Below are positions 42,003 to 55,947 of a stretch of 64,000 bases of DNA, piece after piece. Where the stretch lies: assembly GCF_008033135.1 (NCBI RefSeq), contig NZ_CP041335.1, positions 2,175,925 to 2,239,924 of the forward strand, in the 5' to 3' direction. This DNA comes from Chitinolyticbacter meiyuanensis (GTDB lineage Bacteria; Pseudomonadota; Gammaproteobacteria; Burkholderiales; Chitinibacteraceae). Within the stretch, counting starts at the first letter, position 1; each line of letters starts with the position of its first letter. The notes under the pieces are model-generated. The model saw nothing but the letters and a program-made list of their open reading frames with translations, searched no databases and had not been told where the DNA came from. The position numbers were made by a program, and so were the translations under genes.

Positions 42003-44399
42003 ATGACCACCAGCGACCGCGATGTGATCGAACTTTCCCAATTGCGCATGAGCGATGTCGACATCGTCGGCGGCAAGAACGCCTCCCTCGGTGAAATGAT
42101 TTCCCAGCTTACCGCACGCGGCGTGCGCGTTCCCGGCGGCTTTGCCACCACCGCAGCGGCGTACCGTGAGTTCCTGGCGCAGGGCAACCTGGCTGGCCGC
42201 ATCGACGATGTGCTCTCCACGCTCGACGTGGATGATGTGAAGGCGCTGGCGCAGGCCGGCCGGCTGATCCGCGAGCAGATCCTTGCCACGCCGTTTCCGC
42301 TGCGACTGGAAGCGCATGTGCGCGAACACTATGCCTTGCTGGGCGAAGGCGCCACGGTGGCGGTGCGTTCGTCTGCCACGGCCGAGGATTTGCCCGATGC
42401 CTCGTTCGCGGGGCAACAGGAAACCTTCCTCAACATCGTTGGCATCGACAACGTACTCGTCGCCATCCGCGAGGTGTTTGCTTCGCTCTATAACGATCGT
42501 GCCATCGCCTATCGCGTGCACAAGGGCTTCGATCACAAGCTGGTTGCACTGTCGGCCGGCGTGCAGCGCATGGTGCGCTCGGATCTCGGCGCTGCCGGCG
42601 TGATGTTTTCGCTCGATACCGAAACCGGCTTCGACCAGGTGGTGTTCGTTACCGCGTCCTATGGCCTCGGGGAAACCGTGGTGCAGGGCGCGGTGAACCC
42701 GGATGAATTCTACGTGCACAAGCCAACGCTGGCGGCCGGGCGCCCGGCCGTGGTGCGCAAGCACCTGGGTGGCAAGGCGCTCAAGATGGAATTCTCCCAG
42801 GACGCCACCGCCGGCCGCTCGGTGAAGACGGTGGAGGTGCCGCTGGAGCTGCGTCGCCAGTTTTCCATCACCGATGCGGAAGTCGAGGAGCTGGCGCGCT
42901 ATGCCCTCACCATCGAGCAGCACTACCAGCGGCCGATGGACATCGAGTGGGGCCGTGACGGCGTCGATGGCCAGCTCTATATCCTGCAGGCGCGGCCGGA
43001 GACGGTGAAATCGCAGGAATCCTCCAGCGACAAGCTGTCCAAGTTCCGCCTCAAGCAAAAGAGCGAGGCGCTGACACACGGCCGCGCCATCGGCCAAAAG
43101 ATCGGCCAGGGCCGGGTGCGGGTGATCCGCGATGTCTCGGAAATGGACAAGGTGGCCGCCGGCGACGTGCTGGTGTCGGACATGACCGATCCCGATTGGG
43201 AACCGGTGATGAAGCGCGCCGCCGCCATCGTCACCAATCGCGGCGGGCGTACCTGCCACGCTGCCATCATCGCACGCGAGCTGGGCATCCCGGCGGTGGT
43301 CGGCTGCGGCGACGCCACCAAGGTATTGCGCGATGGCGACGAGGTGACCGTGTCGTGCGCCGAGGGCGATACCGGCAATGTGTACGAAGGTCTCTTGGAG
43401 TTCGAGCGGCAGGATGTGGCGCTGGAATCGATGCCTCAGCCGCCGGTGAAGCTGATGATGAACGTCGGCAACCCGGAGCTGGCGTTCGAGTTCTGCCAGT
43501 TGCCGAACGAGGGTGTGGGCTTGGCGCGCTTGGAGTTCATCATCAATCGCATGATCGGCGTGCACCCCAAGGCGCTGCTGGCGTATCCCAACCTGCCGGC
43601 CGAGTTGAAGGCGCAGGTCGAGGAGCGCATGGCCGGCTATCGCTCGGCCGTCGACTTCTATGTCGACAAGATCGCCGAGGGTATCGCCACGCTGGCGGCG
43701 GCGTTCTGGCCAAAGAAGGTGATTGTGCGGTTGTCGGACTTCAAATCGAACGAATACGCCAACCTGTTGGGCGGGCCGATGTATGAGCCGCACGAGGAAA
43801 ACCCGATGATCGGGTTCCGCGGCGCCGCGCGTTACGTCGATGCGAGCTTCCGCGATTGTTTCGAGCTGGAATGCCGCGCGGTGAAGAAAGTGCGCGACGT
43901 GATGGGGCTGACCAATGTCGAAGTGATGATCCCCTTCGTGCGCACCGTGCAGGAGGCGGCCGACGTGATTGCGCTCTTGGCCGAGAATGGTCTCAAGCGC
44001 GGCGAGGGTGGGCCGGATGGCAAGGCGGGCTTGCGCGTGATCATGATGTGCGAGATCCCGGCGAATGCGGTGCTGGCAGAGCGCTTCCTGCAGCACTTCG
44101 ACGGTTTCTCGATCGGCTCCAACGACATGACGCAACTCACCTTGGGTATTGACCGCGATTCGGGCGGCCCGGTGTCGGTGAACTTCGACGAGCGCAACGA
44201 TGCGGTGAAGGCCATGCTGGCGATGGCGATCCAGGCCTGCCGCACGCAGGGCAAGTATGTCGGCATCTGCGGCCAGGGGCCGTCCGATCACCCCGATTTT
44301 GCGCAGTGGCTGGTCGAGGAGGGCATCGAGACCATTTCGCTGAATCCCGATACCGTGGTCGAAACTTGGCTTTATCTGGCCAAGCAGGCAGCGCGCTGA
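42003..44399 (+). CDS. ppsA: Phosphoenolpyruvate synthase
   Basis: The 798-residue enzyme converts pyruvate and ATP to PEP, AMP and phosphate for gluconeogenesis. I chose the ATG at 42003 ([14 protein letters not shown]), with AGAGG upstream. The N-terminal ATP-grasp domain ([32 protein letters not shown]) and the mobile phosphohistidine domain ([20 protein letters not shown], His in TCHA) are clear. The C-terminal PEP-binding barrel contains [18 protein letters not shown] and the terminal catalytic region [13 protein letters not shown]. It is regulated by the divergent ppsR product. Confidence 0.98.
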   Translation: MTTSDRDVIELSQLRMSDVDIVGGKNASLGEMISQLTARGVRVPGGFATTAAAYREFLAQGNLAGRIDDVLSTLDVDDVKALAQAGRLIREQILATPFPLRLEAHVREHYALLGEGATVAVRSSATAEDLPDASFAGQQETFLNIVGIDNVLVAIREVFASLYNDRAIAYRVHKGFDHKLVALSAGVQRMVRSDLGAAGVMFSLDTETGFDQVVFVTASYGLGETVVQGAVNPDEFYVHKPTLAAGRPAVVRKHLGGKALKMEFSQDATAGRSVKTVEVPLELRRQFSITDAEVEELARYALTIEQHYQRPMDIEWGRDGVDGQLYILQARPETVKSQESSSDKLSKFRLKQKSEALTHGRAIGQKIGQGRVRVIRDVSEMDKVAAGDVLVSDMTDPDWEPVMKRAAAIVTNRGGRTCHAAIIARELGIPAVVGCGDATKVLRDGDEVTVSCAEGDTGNVYEGLLEFERQDVALESMPQPPVKLMMNVGNPELAFEFCQLPNEGVGLARLEFIINRMIGVHPKALLAYPNLPAELKAQVEERMAGYRSAVDFYVDKIAEGIATLAAAFWPKKVIVRLSDFKSNEYANLLGGPMYEPHEENPMIGFRGAARYVDASFRDCFELECRAVKKVRDVMGLTNVEVMIPFVRTVQEAADVIALLAENGLKRGEGGPDGKAGLRVIMMCEIPANAVLAERFLQHFDGFSIGSNDMTQLTLGIDRDSGGPVSVNFDERNDAVKAMLAMAIQACRTQGKYVGICGQGPSDHPDFAQWLVEEGIETISLNPDTVVETWLYLAKQAAR

Positions 44400-44401
44400 T
44401 G

Positions 44402-45133
44402 TCAGCGCAGGCGGGGTGTCAGCCGCTGCCACAGTGTGTCGATGGCTTCGCGGTGCGTGGCATAGAACTGCTGGTTCACCACCAAGTAGAGCGGATCGTC
44501 GACAAAGGGCAGTGGTAGCGCCTCGATACGGGTGGCGAGCTCCCCTTGCAGCAACAGGTCTGCTTCGCCTTCGATAGCCAGCACCAGCGCCAGGCGGCCG
44601 CTGGCCAGCTTGGCGAATTGTTGCTTCAGCTCGGCTGCGCCGTCGTCCACTGGTACGCCAAGCGCAACCAGCGTGTCCTTGTAGCCGAAGCCGCTTTGCA
44701 CGCCGACGGCCCGATTGCCCAGCAGCGCGAAGCGGGTGCCATCCCAGTGTGCCGCACTGCCCTTGAGCCGGTACACCCGCACGCGCACGATGGCGGCGGC
44801 ATGGCGGGCATCCGGCCGGGTATTGCCGCCGGGGTAGGCAACGACGGTGCTGTAGCGCGGATTACGGATGGCGAAGATGGCCTGCACGCGGCCGGTCTGA
44901 ATTTCGGCCACGCAACGCCGCCGCGGGGCTAGGGTCCATTTCAGCTGCAGCGGCAACCCGACGATGGCCTGCTCGACCGCCCGCTGCGCCAAGCCACTGC
45001 CGTTGGGATGGCTGAGCGGTGGAAAGCCGGTATCGAGCGTACAGATCAGGAAATCGGGCGTGCCGGAGGTGGTTGGTGCAGCGACTGCCAGCGGCAGGCT
45101 GCAGCAAAGGGCGAGGGCGGCGAGACGGCGCAT
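44402..45133 (-). CDS. Periplasmic solute-binding-like protein (SBP_bac_3 type)
   Basis: The 243-residue protein starts MRRLAALALCCSLPLAVAAP with a signal peptide. The rest resembles the small polar-amino-acid-binding fold used by orphan periplasmic proteins: FLICTLDTGFPPLSH, VQAIFAIRNPRYSTVVAYPG, VGVQSGFGYKDTL and a final LWQRLTPRLR. No ABC permease or ATPase gene is nearby, so it may be a sensor or orphan binding protein. It converges on ppsA with two bases between the stops. Confidence 0.75.
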   Translation of the reverse strand: MRRLAALALCCSLPLAVAAPTTSGTPDFLICTLDTGFPPLSHPNGSGLAQRAVEQAIVGLPLQLKWTLAPRRRCVAEIQTGRVQAIFAIRNPRYSTVVAYPGGNTRPDARHAAAIVRVRVYRLKGSAAHWDGTRFALLGNRAVGVQSGFGYKDTLVALGVPVDDGAAELKQQFAKLASGRLALVLAIEGEADLLLQGELATRIEALPLPFVDDPLYLVVNQQFYATHREAIDTLWQRLTPRLR

Positions 45134-45197
45134 TTCGTTACTGGGCAGGGCCTACCTCAGACGGTATGCTCCCAGTATCCGGCGCACGCCGTGCTGA

Positions 45198-46427
<1,230 letters not shown>

Positions 46428-46448
46428 ACACCGCCTTGCCAAAGCCGG

Positions 46449-46472
46449 GGCCGCCTGAGGGCGGCCTCTTTC
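46449..46472 (+). terminator. Rho-independent terminator
   Basis: GGCCGCC, loop TGAG, GGCGGCC, then TCTTT. It lies 22 bp after the aminotransferase stop and separates it from the following ABC-F gene. Confidence 0.75.
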
Positions 46473-46523
46473 CATTTCAGCGCTGTCCGATGCGCTGGCT
46501 GCTTTCCGGTACACTGCCGCCCC

Positions 46524-48418
<1,895 letters not shown>

Positions 48419-48422
<4 letters not shown>

Positions 48423-48907
48423 GATCCAGCCTCGGTCCCTTGCTGGTCTGGCTGGTGGTGTTCGGCGGCGTCTTCGTGGCGATGCAGCAGTTCATTGCCG
48501 CGCGCGAAGCGCCGGGGATGGCCGTGTCCGCCAGCAACGGCCACGAGCTATCCATTCCGCGCTCGCCCGATGGTCACTACCGGCTACGTGGCGAGATCAA
48601 CGGCCAACCCGTCGTGCTGATGATCGACACCGGCGCGAGCTCCATCACGCTGCCGGCACCGCTTGCTGAAAGCCTCAACTTGCCGCGTGGTGAATCCATC
48701 ACCTCCTATACCGCCAACGGCACCGTCCGGGGCTACGAGACCGAGCTCGCGCGCTTGGCTTTCGGTGGCTTTCAGTTCGAGCGTGTCCGCGCTGGCGTGG
48801 TGCCGAACATGCCGGGCGGTGAAATCCTGCTCGGCATGAACGTGCTCGGCCGGCTGGAAGTAGTCATGCGCGGCGAGCGTATGATCTTGCGGCTGCCTGC
48901 CGACTAG
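48419..48907 (+). CDS. Membrane-anchored retropepsin-like aspartic protease (TIGR02281)
   Basis: The 162-residue protein has an N-terminal membrane anchor (SLGPLLVWLVVFGGVFVAMQ). A single pepsin-type lobe follows with the active-site motif VVLMIDTGASSITLP. It ends with the second family motif (GEILLGMNVLGRLEV). This is the TIGR02281 clan AA family, which acts as a dimer outside the inner membrane. The start overlaps the ABC-F stop (ATGA), so the two genes are translationally coupled. Confidence 0.88.
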
Positions 48908-49018
48908 GCTTGCGTTGACCTTTAAGTTCATCTTTCATCGCTAGCCAGTTTCGATCTTTTCGCCTAACGTGGGGCTCCGCGTGCAGCGTGCGCCTGCCGC
49001 TCATCTCCTGGAGCCCCC

Positions 49019-49627
49019 ATGTTCAAGAAACTCGCTGCTGAAGCCCTCGGCCTGTCCGATATCGGCGTGATCATCTCGCCGGCCGACTACGACAAGGTCG
49101 ATGCCGACGACTACCTGTTCCACGAGGACAACGAGAAGATCTTCTTCCTGATCAAGTCGAAGAAGGATGAGTATTGCTTCACCAACTTCGGGCTAATCCA
49201 TGTGGATGGCGATTCGGCGGTGTCCTCCAAGCGCACCATCCGCCGCTATGAATACGCCAGCGCCGATATCGAGGGTGTGTCGATCGAGACCGCGGGCACC
49301 ATCGATCTGGATATCGAGCTCAAGTTCGTGATCGGTGGCGTGCCGTTCTCCATCGACGTGAAGAAGAACTTCCTCGAAGCGCTGAAGGACATCTACAAGG
49401 CGCTGATCACCATCGGCCGGATGCAGAAGAAGGACGAGATCTCGCGCGCCAATGCGCTGCACACGCTGGATGCGGTGGCGAGCATGTACAAGATCAATAC
49501 GGTGACAAGTGAGGAGGCGCTGATCAAGAACTACAACGCGCTGCTCGACAACCTGAACAACACCATCCAGGTGCGCTATACCCGACGCGATTTCAGCCCG
49601 GTGTTCGAGAAATACATCCATAGCTGA
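49019..49627 (+). CDS. Bacterial PH-domain protein (YvbH-like)
   Basis: The 202-residue soluble protein has an N-terminal bacterial PH domain (about 15-125; LIKSKKDEYCFTNFGLIHVD, FSIDVKKNFLEALKDIYKAL). The C-terminal helical part (about 130-200) resembles the YvbH-like oligomerisation domain (RANALHTLDAVASMYK... ALLDNLNNTIQVRYTRRDFS). Function is unknown in the family. It stands alone with its own upstream region. Confidence 0.82.
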   Translation: MFKKLAAEALGLSDIGVIISPADYDKVDADDYLFHEDNEKIFFLIKSKKDEYCFTNFGLIHVDGDSAVSSKRTIRRYEYASADIEGVSIETAGTIDLDIELKFVIGGVPFSIDVKKNFLEALKDIYKALITIGRMQKKDEISRANALHTLDAVASMYKINTVTSEEALIKNYNALLDNLNNTIQVRYTRRDFSPVFEKYIHS

Positions 49628-49639
49628 AGCGGCGTTAAG

Positions 49640-50111
49640 GGAATTCGGGCGCGGTGGTGGACCGGGTATCGACCTACATGATCGGAAAGCCCGGCGGCAA
49701 TGCTGATTGGTTGATCACGCCAAAACCGCGTGCTTCTCGCAGAGGCGATGGGCTGCGAGAAGCCGCACGATGGTGCCAAGGTAGAGGCCAGTCACGCCGT
49801 GGTCCCGGCTCCAGGCAAGCAAGGCCTCCAGCAGTTGTGCGCCCACACCGTGTCGTGACCCTCGCCATTCCCTGGCGAGGAACATCGTGCGCAACGCCCC
49901 TCTCGCTACCGCCGAGGTCGAGCAGTCCGAGCGTGCCGATGAGCTCGTCACCGTTTGTGGCAACCAGAATTGGCCGCTGCCGCGTTGGTAAAAGCCGGGG
50001 GGCGGCTAGCTCCGGCTGTACGCCCAATGTGATCGGGATGCCGAATTCCTGCTGCCGGATGGGCACAATCGACCCGGCAACACCAACTGTATCGGTGGCA
50101 GGAATGGTCAC
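49640..50111 (-). pseudogene. GNAT-family N-acetyltransferase, frameshifted
   Basis: Starting near 50111 one frame encodes IVPIRQQEFGIPITLGVQ and LVATNGDELIGTLGLLDLGG. The family continues in another frame with GALRTMFLAREWRGSRHGVG and LYLGTIVRLLAAHRLCEKHA. It then returns to a third stretch, GFGVINQSALPPGFPIM, followed by a stop where homologues continue VDTRFY. At least two frameshifts and a premature stop are needed to explain this, so the gene is inactive unless sequencing errors are responsible. Confidence 0.8.
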
Positions 50112-50145
50112 AGCGCAAACGGCGTCGCCATGTGTGCGCTGCCGT

Positions 50146-50652
50146 TCAGCCTTGTTCCGGTGTCAGTACCAGCGGTTCCAGGCTGTTAAGCTTCCAGATG
50201 CCGGTCAGCCGCCATTGACCAGCGCTGTCGCCGAGTTCGATGCGCCAGCGCGGCTGGGAGAGCGGGGCGGTCAGTTGTGCGGAGTAGAGCTGTTCGCCAT
50301 TGCGCTGCAGTGCAATGGTCTGGTCCAAACCCGAGCGGGTGGGGTGGAGCAGTTTGAGCGTTAGCTTGCCGGTTACCGGCTTGGCAAAGACCAGACGCAG
50401 GTTGCGACCATCATCAGCCAAGAGCAGCTGCGCAGAAAGTCCCAACATGGCCGCCTGACGATCACGATCGAGTTGCTCGTTGATGGCCTGGCCTTCCTTG
50501 TAGTAGTCGTCGCTGACGAGGCCATCGTTGGTCTGCGTGGCGATCACCATCATCGCGATACCACCAACCACCGACAGTGCGGGAATGGCGATCAGGAACC
50601 AGGGCCAGAATTGCTTGTACCAGGGCAAGGCAGGGGTAGTCGTCGTGTTCAT
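50146..50652 (-). CDS. ccoH: FixH/CcoH family cbb3 oxidase assembly protein
   Basis: The 168-residue protein starts MNTTTTPALPWYKQFWPWFL at the ATG at 50652. It has one transmembrane helix (WFLIAIPALSVVGGIAMMVIA) followed by DGLVSDDYYKEGQAINEQLD, the FixH signature. The rest is a periplasmic beta domain. FixH/CcoH associates with the cbb3 oxidase during assembly. It follows ccoG by about 90 bp as the last gene of the cco cluster. Confidence 0.9.
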   Translation of the reverse strand: MNTTTTPALPWYKQFWPWFLIAIPALSVVGGIAMMVIATQTNDGLVSDDYYKEGQAINEQLDRDRQAAMLGLSAQLLLADDGRNLRLVFAKPVTGKLTLKLLHPTRSGLDQTIALQRNGEQLYSAQLTAPLSQPRWRIELGDSAGQWRLTGIWKLNSLEPLVLTPEQG

Positions 50653-50741
50653 GGGGTAGGCGATACGTATGAAGCAGGTTAGAACTACGCCGCTTGCCGA
50701 GTTCCCTTGTCGCGGCAAGCGGAGCAGGTGAGCACAACGGA

Positions 50742-52184
50742 TCAGCGATTCAGGAAGGTCGCCTTCTCGCGCGAATTGATGCCGGAGCGGTCGTCCGCAC
50801 GCACGATCAGTTCGATATCGCGCGCGCCCTTCGGGGCATTTTCCGGCGGAACCTGCAGCTTGACCGCGACTTCGACGATACCAGTCGATTCGACCAGCAC
50901 ACGGTTGTCATTCTCTGCGAGCACGCGCACGCCGGGTAGGCCTTCAGCCTCGATCACGAACACATGGGCGTTCTCGTCGGCATTCTCGATCTGCACACGG
51001 TAGCTGTTCTCGATCCAGCCTTCGTCGGTTTCTCGCACCAGCGCGACACGGTCGCGCGCGATGTTGACCTTGAGCGGCTGGCGCAAGGCCAGCGAAATGG
51101 CAGTGACCGCGAACACGATGCTGAGGATGACGGCGTACATGATCACGCGCGGGCGCTTGAGGCGGGACCAGAAGCTGCCTTCGGGCACCTTGCCTTCCAG
51201 CACGTTCTGCGTGGTATAGCGGATCAGGCCGCGTGGATACTGCATCTTGTCCATGATCTCGTCACAGGCGTCGATGCAGGCAGTACAGCCGATGCATTCG
51301 TACTGCAGCCCCTCCCGGATATCGATGCCGACCGGGCAGACCTGCACGCACATCTTGCAGTCGATGCAATCGCCCTTGCCCTCGGCCTTGTAGTCACTGC
51401 CTTTCTTGCGCGAGCCGCGGGGCTCACCGCGCTGCTCGTCGTAGCTGACGATCAGCGTATCGGCGTCGAACATCACGCTCTGGAAACGGGCGTATGGGCA
51501 CATGAACTTGCACACCTGCTCGCGCAGCCAGCCGGCGTTGCCGTAGGTGGCAAAGCCGTAGAACAGAATCCAGAACGTCTCCCACGGCCCTACGCCGAAT
51601 GACAGCGCTGCCTCCCACAGGCCATGAATGGGGGTGAAGTAGCCGACGAAGGTGAACCCGGTCCACAGCGAGAACAGCACCCAGATCGCGTGCTTGGTTG
51701 CTTTGAGGCGCAGCTTGCGGGCATTGAGCGGTTCGGCGTCGAGCTTGATCCGCTGCATGCGGTCGCCCTCAATCCATTTTTCGGCCCACAGGAAGATCTC
51801 CGTGTAGACCGTCTGCGGACAGGCGTAGCCGCACCATAGTCGCCCACCGATAGTGGTCCAGGCGAACAGGCCGAAGGCGCAGAGGATCAACAGGGCGGTG
51901 AGGTAGATGAAATCCTGCGGCAGAAACACCAGGCCGAAGATGTAGAACTTGCGCTCCACGAGATCGAACAGCAGCGCCTGCCGCTCGTTGATGGTGAGCC
52001 AGGGCACGCCGTAGAAGAACAGCTGGGTGGCGATGACGAAGAAGATGCGCCACTTGTTCCAAAAGCCGTTGATCCAGCGCGGATACACCTTCTTGTGCTT
52101 GGCGTAGAGGCTGATTTCCTCGTACTCGCCGTCGTCCTTCATCTGGACGACGGTGACCGGAATATCCTGCAGCTTCTTGCTCAT
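50742..52184 (-). CDS. ccoG: cbb3 oxidase accessory protein CcoG (FixG/RdxA)
   Basis: The 480-residue membrane protein starts MSKKLQDIPVTVVQMKDD; an in-frame GTG lies two codons upstream. Several transmembrane helices surround CGYACPQTVYTEIF. Two 4Fe-4S clusters are in CIDCKMCVQVCPVGID and CIGCTACIDACDEIM. An Ig-like periplasmic domain lies at the C-terminus. CcoG is a cupric reductase that supplies copper for the cbb3 active site. It follows ccoP by 164 bp. Confidence 0.96.
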   Translation of the reverse strand: MSKKLQDIPVTVVQMKDDGEYEEISLYAKHKKVYPRWINGFWNKWRIFFVIATQLFFYGVPWLTINERQALLFDLVERKFYIFGLVFLPQDFIYLTALLILCAFGLFAWTTIGGRLWCGYACPQTVYTEIFLWAEKWIEGDRMQRIKLDAEPLNARKLRLKATKHAIWVLFSLWTGFTFVGYFTPIHGLWEAALSFGVGPWETFWILFYGFATYGNAGWLREQVCKFMCPYARFQSVMFDADTLIVSYDEQRGEPRGSRKKGSDYKAEGKGDCIDCKMCVQVCPVGIDIREGLQYECIGCTACIDACDEIMDKMQYPRGLIRYTTQNVLEGKVPEGSFWSRLKRPRVIMYAVILSIVFAVTAISLALRQPLKVNIARDRVALVRETDEGWIENSYRVQIENADENAHVFVIEAEGLPGVRVLAENDNRVLVESTGIVEVAVKLQVPPENAPKGARDIELIVRADDRSGINSREKATFLNR

Positions 52185-52348
52185 GGCCACTTCCTACAAA
52201 AGACTGGTGCCAGCGTGCGGCGGGTGGGCACGCTGACAGCAATGTTCTGGAGAACGATTCCCGTTTGCGGGATCGGTGATTCAGAAGTGGCAACGGGCGG
52301 GGATGGCCCGCCCGTTGCCGCTACACGATGGTGCTTACTACTTGACCC

Positions 52349-53278
52349 TTACTGCTTGGTCGCTGCAGCGTCGTTCGACAGACCGTAGACATAGGCGGCG
52401 AGCAAGTGGACCTTGGCATCACCCAGGAAGGCCTGCCAGGCCGGCATCTGGTTGTCGCGACCGTTGGTGATGGTCTCGATGATGGTGGCTTCGGAGCCGC
52501 CATACAACCACACGCTGTCGGTCAGGTTGGGGGCGCCCACAGCTTGGCTGCCCTTGCCATCCGGTTGGTGACAGGCCGCGCACACCTGCTTGAAGGTGGC
52601 CTCGCCGCGGGTTGCACGTAGCTCGTTGGTTGGCTTGCCGGCGATCTTCAGCACGTAGTTGGCGACGTCCTTGACCTTTTCCTCGCCGAAGGCGGCGCCG
52701 AAGGCCGGCATCTGGCCGTGGCGACCCTTGTTGATGGTCTCGAGGATCTTCTCGGGCGTGCCGCCGTGCAGCCAGTCCTTGTCGGTCAGGTTCGGGAAGC
52801 CCTTGGCGCCTTGCGCATCGATGCCGTGGCACTGGATGCAATAGGTGTTGAACAGGCGCTTGCCCAGAGCCTTGGCATCGCTGTCCTGTGCCACCTGGGC
52901 GATCGGCATGTTCTGGTACTTGGCGAAGATGGGGCCGTACTTGTCGTCGGCTTTCTTCACCTCGGCCTTGTGCTGGCCTTGCTGCGACCAGCCCCAGACA
53001 TTGCCGAAGGCAACGAGGCCCGGATACAGCACGAGGTAGCCGACCGAGAACACGATGGTGCCGTAGAACAGCACCACCCACCAGCCAGGCAGCGGGTTGC
53101 CGTATTCCTGCAGGTCGCCGTCCCAGACGTGGCCGGTGACATCGGCCTTCTCGCCCTTCTTCAGCTTGATCGAACTCTGGCTCTTGACCAGATAGGCCAG
53201 CCACAACAGCCCGGCGAGGGACACGATGGCGATGAAGATGCCCCAGAAACCGCTAGTGAAATCGCTACTCGAATTCAT
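52349..53278 (-). CDS. ccoP: cbb3 oxidase subunit III, dihaem cytochrome c
   Basis: The 309-residue protein has an N-terminal pair of membrane helices (FWGIFIAIVSLAGLLWLAYL and WWVVLFYGTIVFSVGYLVLY). Two haem c sites follow in the periplasm: YCIQCHG and VCAACHQ, with axial methionines in GQMPAFG and NQMPAWQ. It passes electrons to CcoO/CcoN. It lies 23 bp after ccoQ in the ccoNOQP operon. Confidence 0.97.
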   Translation of the reverse strand: MNSSSDFTSGFWGIFIAIVSLAGLLWLAYLVKSQSSIKLKKGEKADVTGHVWDGDLQEYGNPLPGWWVVLFYGTIVFSVGYLVLYPGLVAFGNVWGWSQQGQHKAEVKKADDKYGPIFAKYQNMPIAQVAQDSDAKALGKRLFNTYCIQCHGIDAQGAKGFPNLTDKDWLHGGTPEKILETINKGRHGQMPAFGAAFGEEKVKDVANYVLKIAGKPTNELRATRGEATFKQVCAACHQPDGKGSQAVGAPNLTDSVWLYGGSEATIIETITNGRDNQMPAWQAFLGDAKVHLLAAYVYGLSNDAAATKQ

Positions 53279-53301
53279 GATTTTTTCTCAGCTCCGCAGG
53301 A

Positions 53302-53472
53302 TCAGGACGGCTTGTTGCCCGAGTCTTGGTCGTCTTCGTCGATGAAGGGCAGCTGCGCCGCCTCGTCCATGTCCTTCTTGTTGCGGCTGCTGTAGGCCCA
53401 GAAGCACACGCCGACGAAGAACACGAAGCAGATGACCGTGAAGGCGATCCGGATCAGGTTTTGCCAGTCCAT
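53302..53472 (-). CDS. ccoQ: cbb3 oxidase small subunit CcoQ
   Basis: This 56-residue gene starts MDWQNLIRIAFTVICFVFFV. It has one transmembrane helix followed by the CcoQ-typical WAYSSRNKKDMDEAAQLPF and an acidic tail. CcoQ stabilises the complex. It starts 6 bp after ccoO ends and precedes ccoP. Confidence 0.92.
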   Translation of the reverse strand: MDWQNLIRIAFTVICFVFFVGVCFWAYSSRNKKDMDEAAQLPFIDEDDQDSGNKPS

Positions 53473-53478
53473 TCCCTT

Positions 53479-54093
53479 TTACCTTTTGTTCTTCAGTGCA
53501 AGGCCCAGGCTCTGCAGGTAGGCGATGACGGCATCCATTTCGGTCTTGCCTTCAACGTCCTTGCTGGCGCTGGCGATTTCGGCGTCGGTGTACGGCACGC
53601 CGATCTTGCGCAGCGCGCTCATGCGGCCCGGCATCGCCTCGGCATCCACCTTGTTGGCAGCCAGCCACGGGAACGGTGGCATGATCGATTCGGGCACCAC
53701 ATCCTGCGGCTTGATCAAGTGGGCGCGATGCCACTCATCCGAGTAGCGTCCACCGACGCGCGCCAGATCCGGGCCGGTGCGCTTGGAGCCCCACTGGAAC
53801 GGGTGGTCGTACACCGATTCGCCAGCCACCGAGTAGTGGCCGTAGCGCTCGGTCTCGGCGCGGAACGGGCGGATCATCTGCGAGTGGCAGGTGTAACAGC
53901 CTTCGCGGATGTAGATGTCGCGGCCGGCCAGCTGCAGCGCGGTATATGGCTTCACGCCCTCGATCGGCTTGGTGACCGATTTCTGGAACATCAACGGCAG
54001 GATTTCCACGAACATGGCCACGCTGACAACGAGCACCGTCAGTACGATCAGCCAGCCCACCTTTTCTTCGATCAGAGTCTGTAACTTGTTCAT
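53479..54093 (-). CDS. ccoO: cbb3 oxidase subunit II, monohaem cytochrome c
   Basis: The 204-residue protein has an N-terminal membrane anchor ([20 protein letters not shown]). One haem c site is in [13 protein letters not shown], with the distal methionine likely in [10 protein letters not shown]. It carries electrons from CcoP to the CcoN catalytic centre. It lies 21 bp after ccoN. Confidence 0.97.
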   Translation of the reverse strand: MNKLQTLIEEKVGWLIVLTVLVVSVAMFVEILPLMFQKSVTKPIEGVKPYTALQLAGRDIYIREGCYTCHSQMIRPFRAETERYGHYSVAGESVYDHPFQWGSKRTGPDLARVGGRYSDEWHRAHLIKPQDVVPESIMPPFPWLAANKVDAEAMPGRMSALRKIGVPYTDAEIASASKDVEGKTEMDAVIAYLQSLGLALKNKR

Positions 54094-54114
54094 TTTTCTG
54101 TTAATTCCGTGACA

Positions 54115-55536
<1,422 letters not shown>

Positions 55537-55695
55537 GTAACGCTCCGAAGAGTCTCCAATAACTAGGAATAGTAAAGACTGGATGCGACGGTGAGTCCGG
55601 CTGACGGCCCTGGGTGGGCTACGGGGCAAACTTCCGCCATTCTGCGCATGTTTGTTTGTCGTGCGGACTATAGCCAAGCGGCATGGTCCGCACCT

Positions 55696-55709
55696 TTGAT
55701 CAGGATCAA
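55696..55709. promoter_or_regulatory. FNR/ANR binding site upstream of ccoN
   Basis: TTGATCAGGATCAA matches the FNR-type consensus TTGAT-N4-ATCAA exactly. It lies in the 216-bp space between ccoS and ccoN, where it can activate ccoNOQP under low oxygen. Confidence 0.9.
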
Positions 55710-55752
55710 AGCGCGCGACGATAGGCGCGCATTCTACCGCGCAAGCGGGTTT

Positions 55753-55947
55753 CTAGTCTCGGCTTTTTTGCTCGGAAGCCTTGTGTTCATTGGCTTTGGC
55801 GGTCATGTCGTCGTCATGCAAAATCCGGTGTGCCGGCCCTTCCAGATCGTCGAGCTGACCGTTGCGCACGGTCCACCAGAACACCGCGCCGATGCCGAGG
55901 GCGATCAGTACCGACAGCGGGATCAGTAAGTAAAGGCTCTCCATCAT
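55753..55947 (-). CDS. ccoS: cbb3 oxidase maturation protein CcoS
   Basis: The 64-residue protein starts MMESLYLLIPLSVLIALGIG with one transmembrane helix. It then has the CcoS hallmark FWWTVRNGQLDDLEGPAHRIL, followed by a short charged tail. CcoS is needed for cofactor insertion into the oxidase. The start directly follows the ccoI stop, so the pair is coupled. Confidence 0.95.
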   Translation of the reverse strand: MMESLYLLIPLSVLIALGIGAVFWWTVRNGQLDDLEGPAHRILHDDDMTAKANEHKASEQKSRD

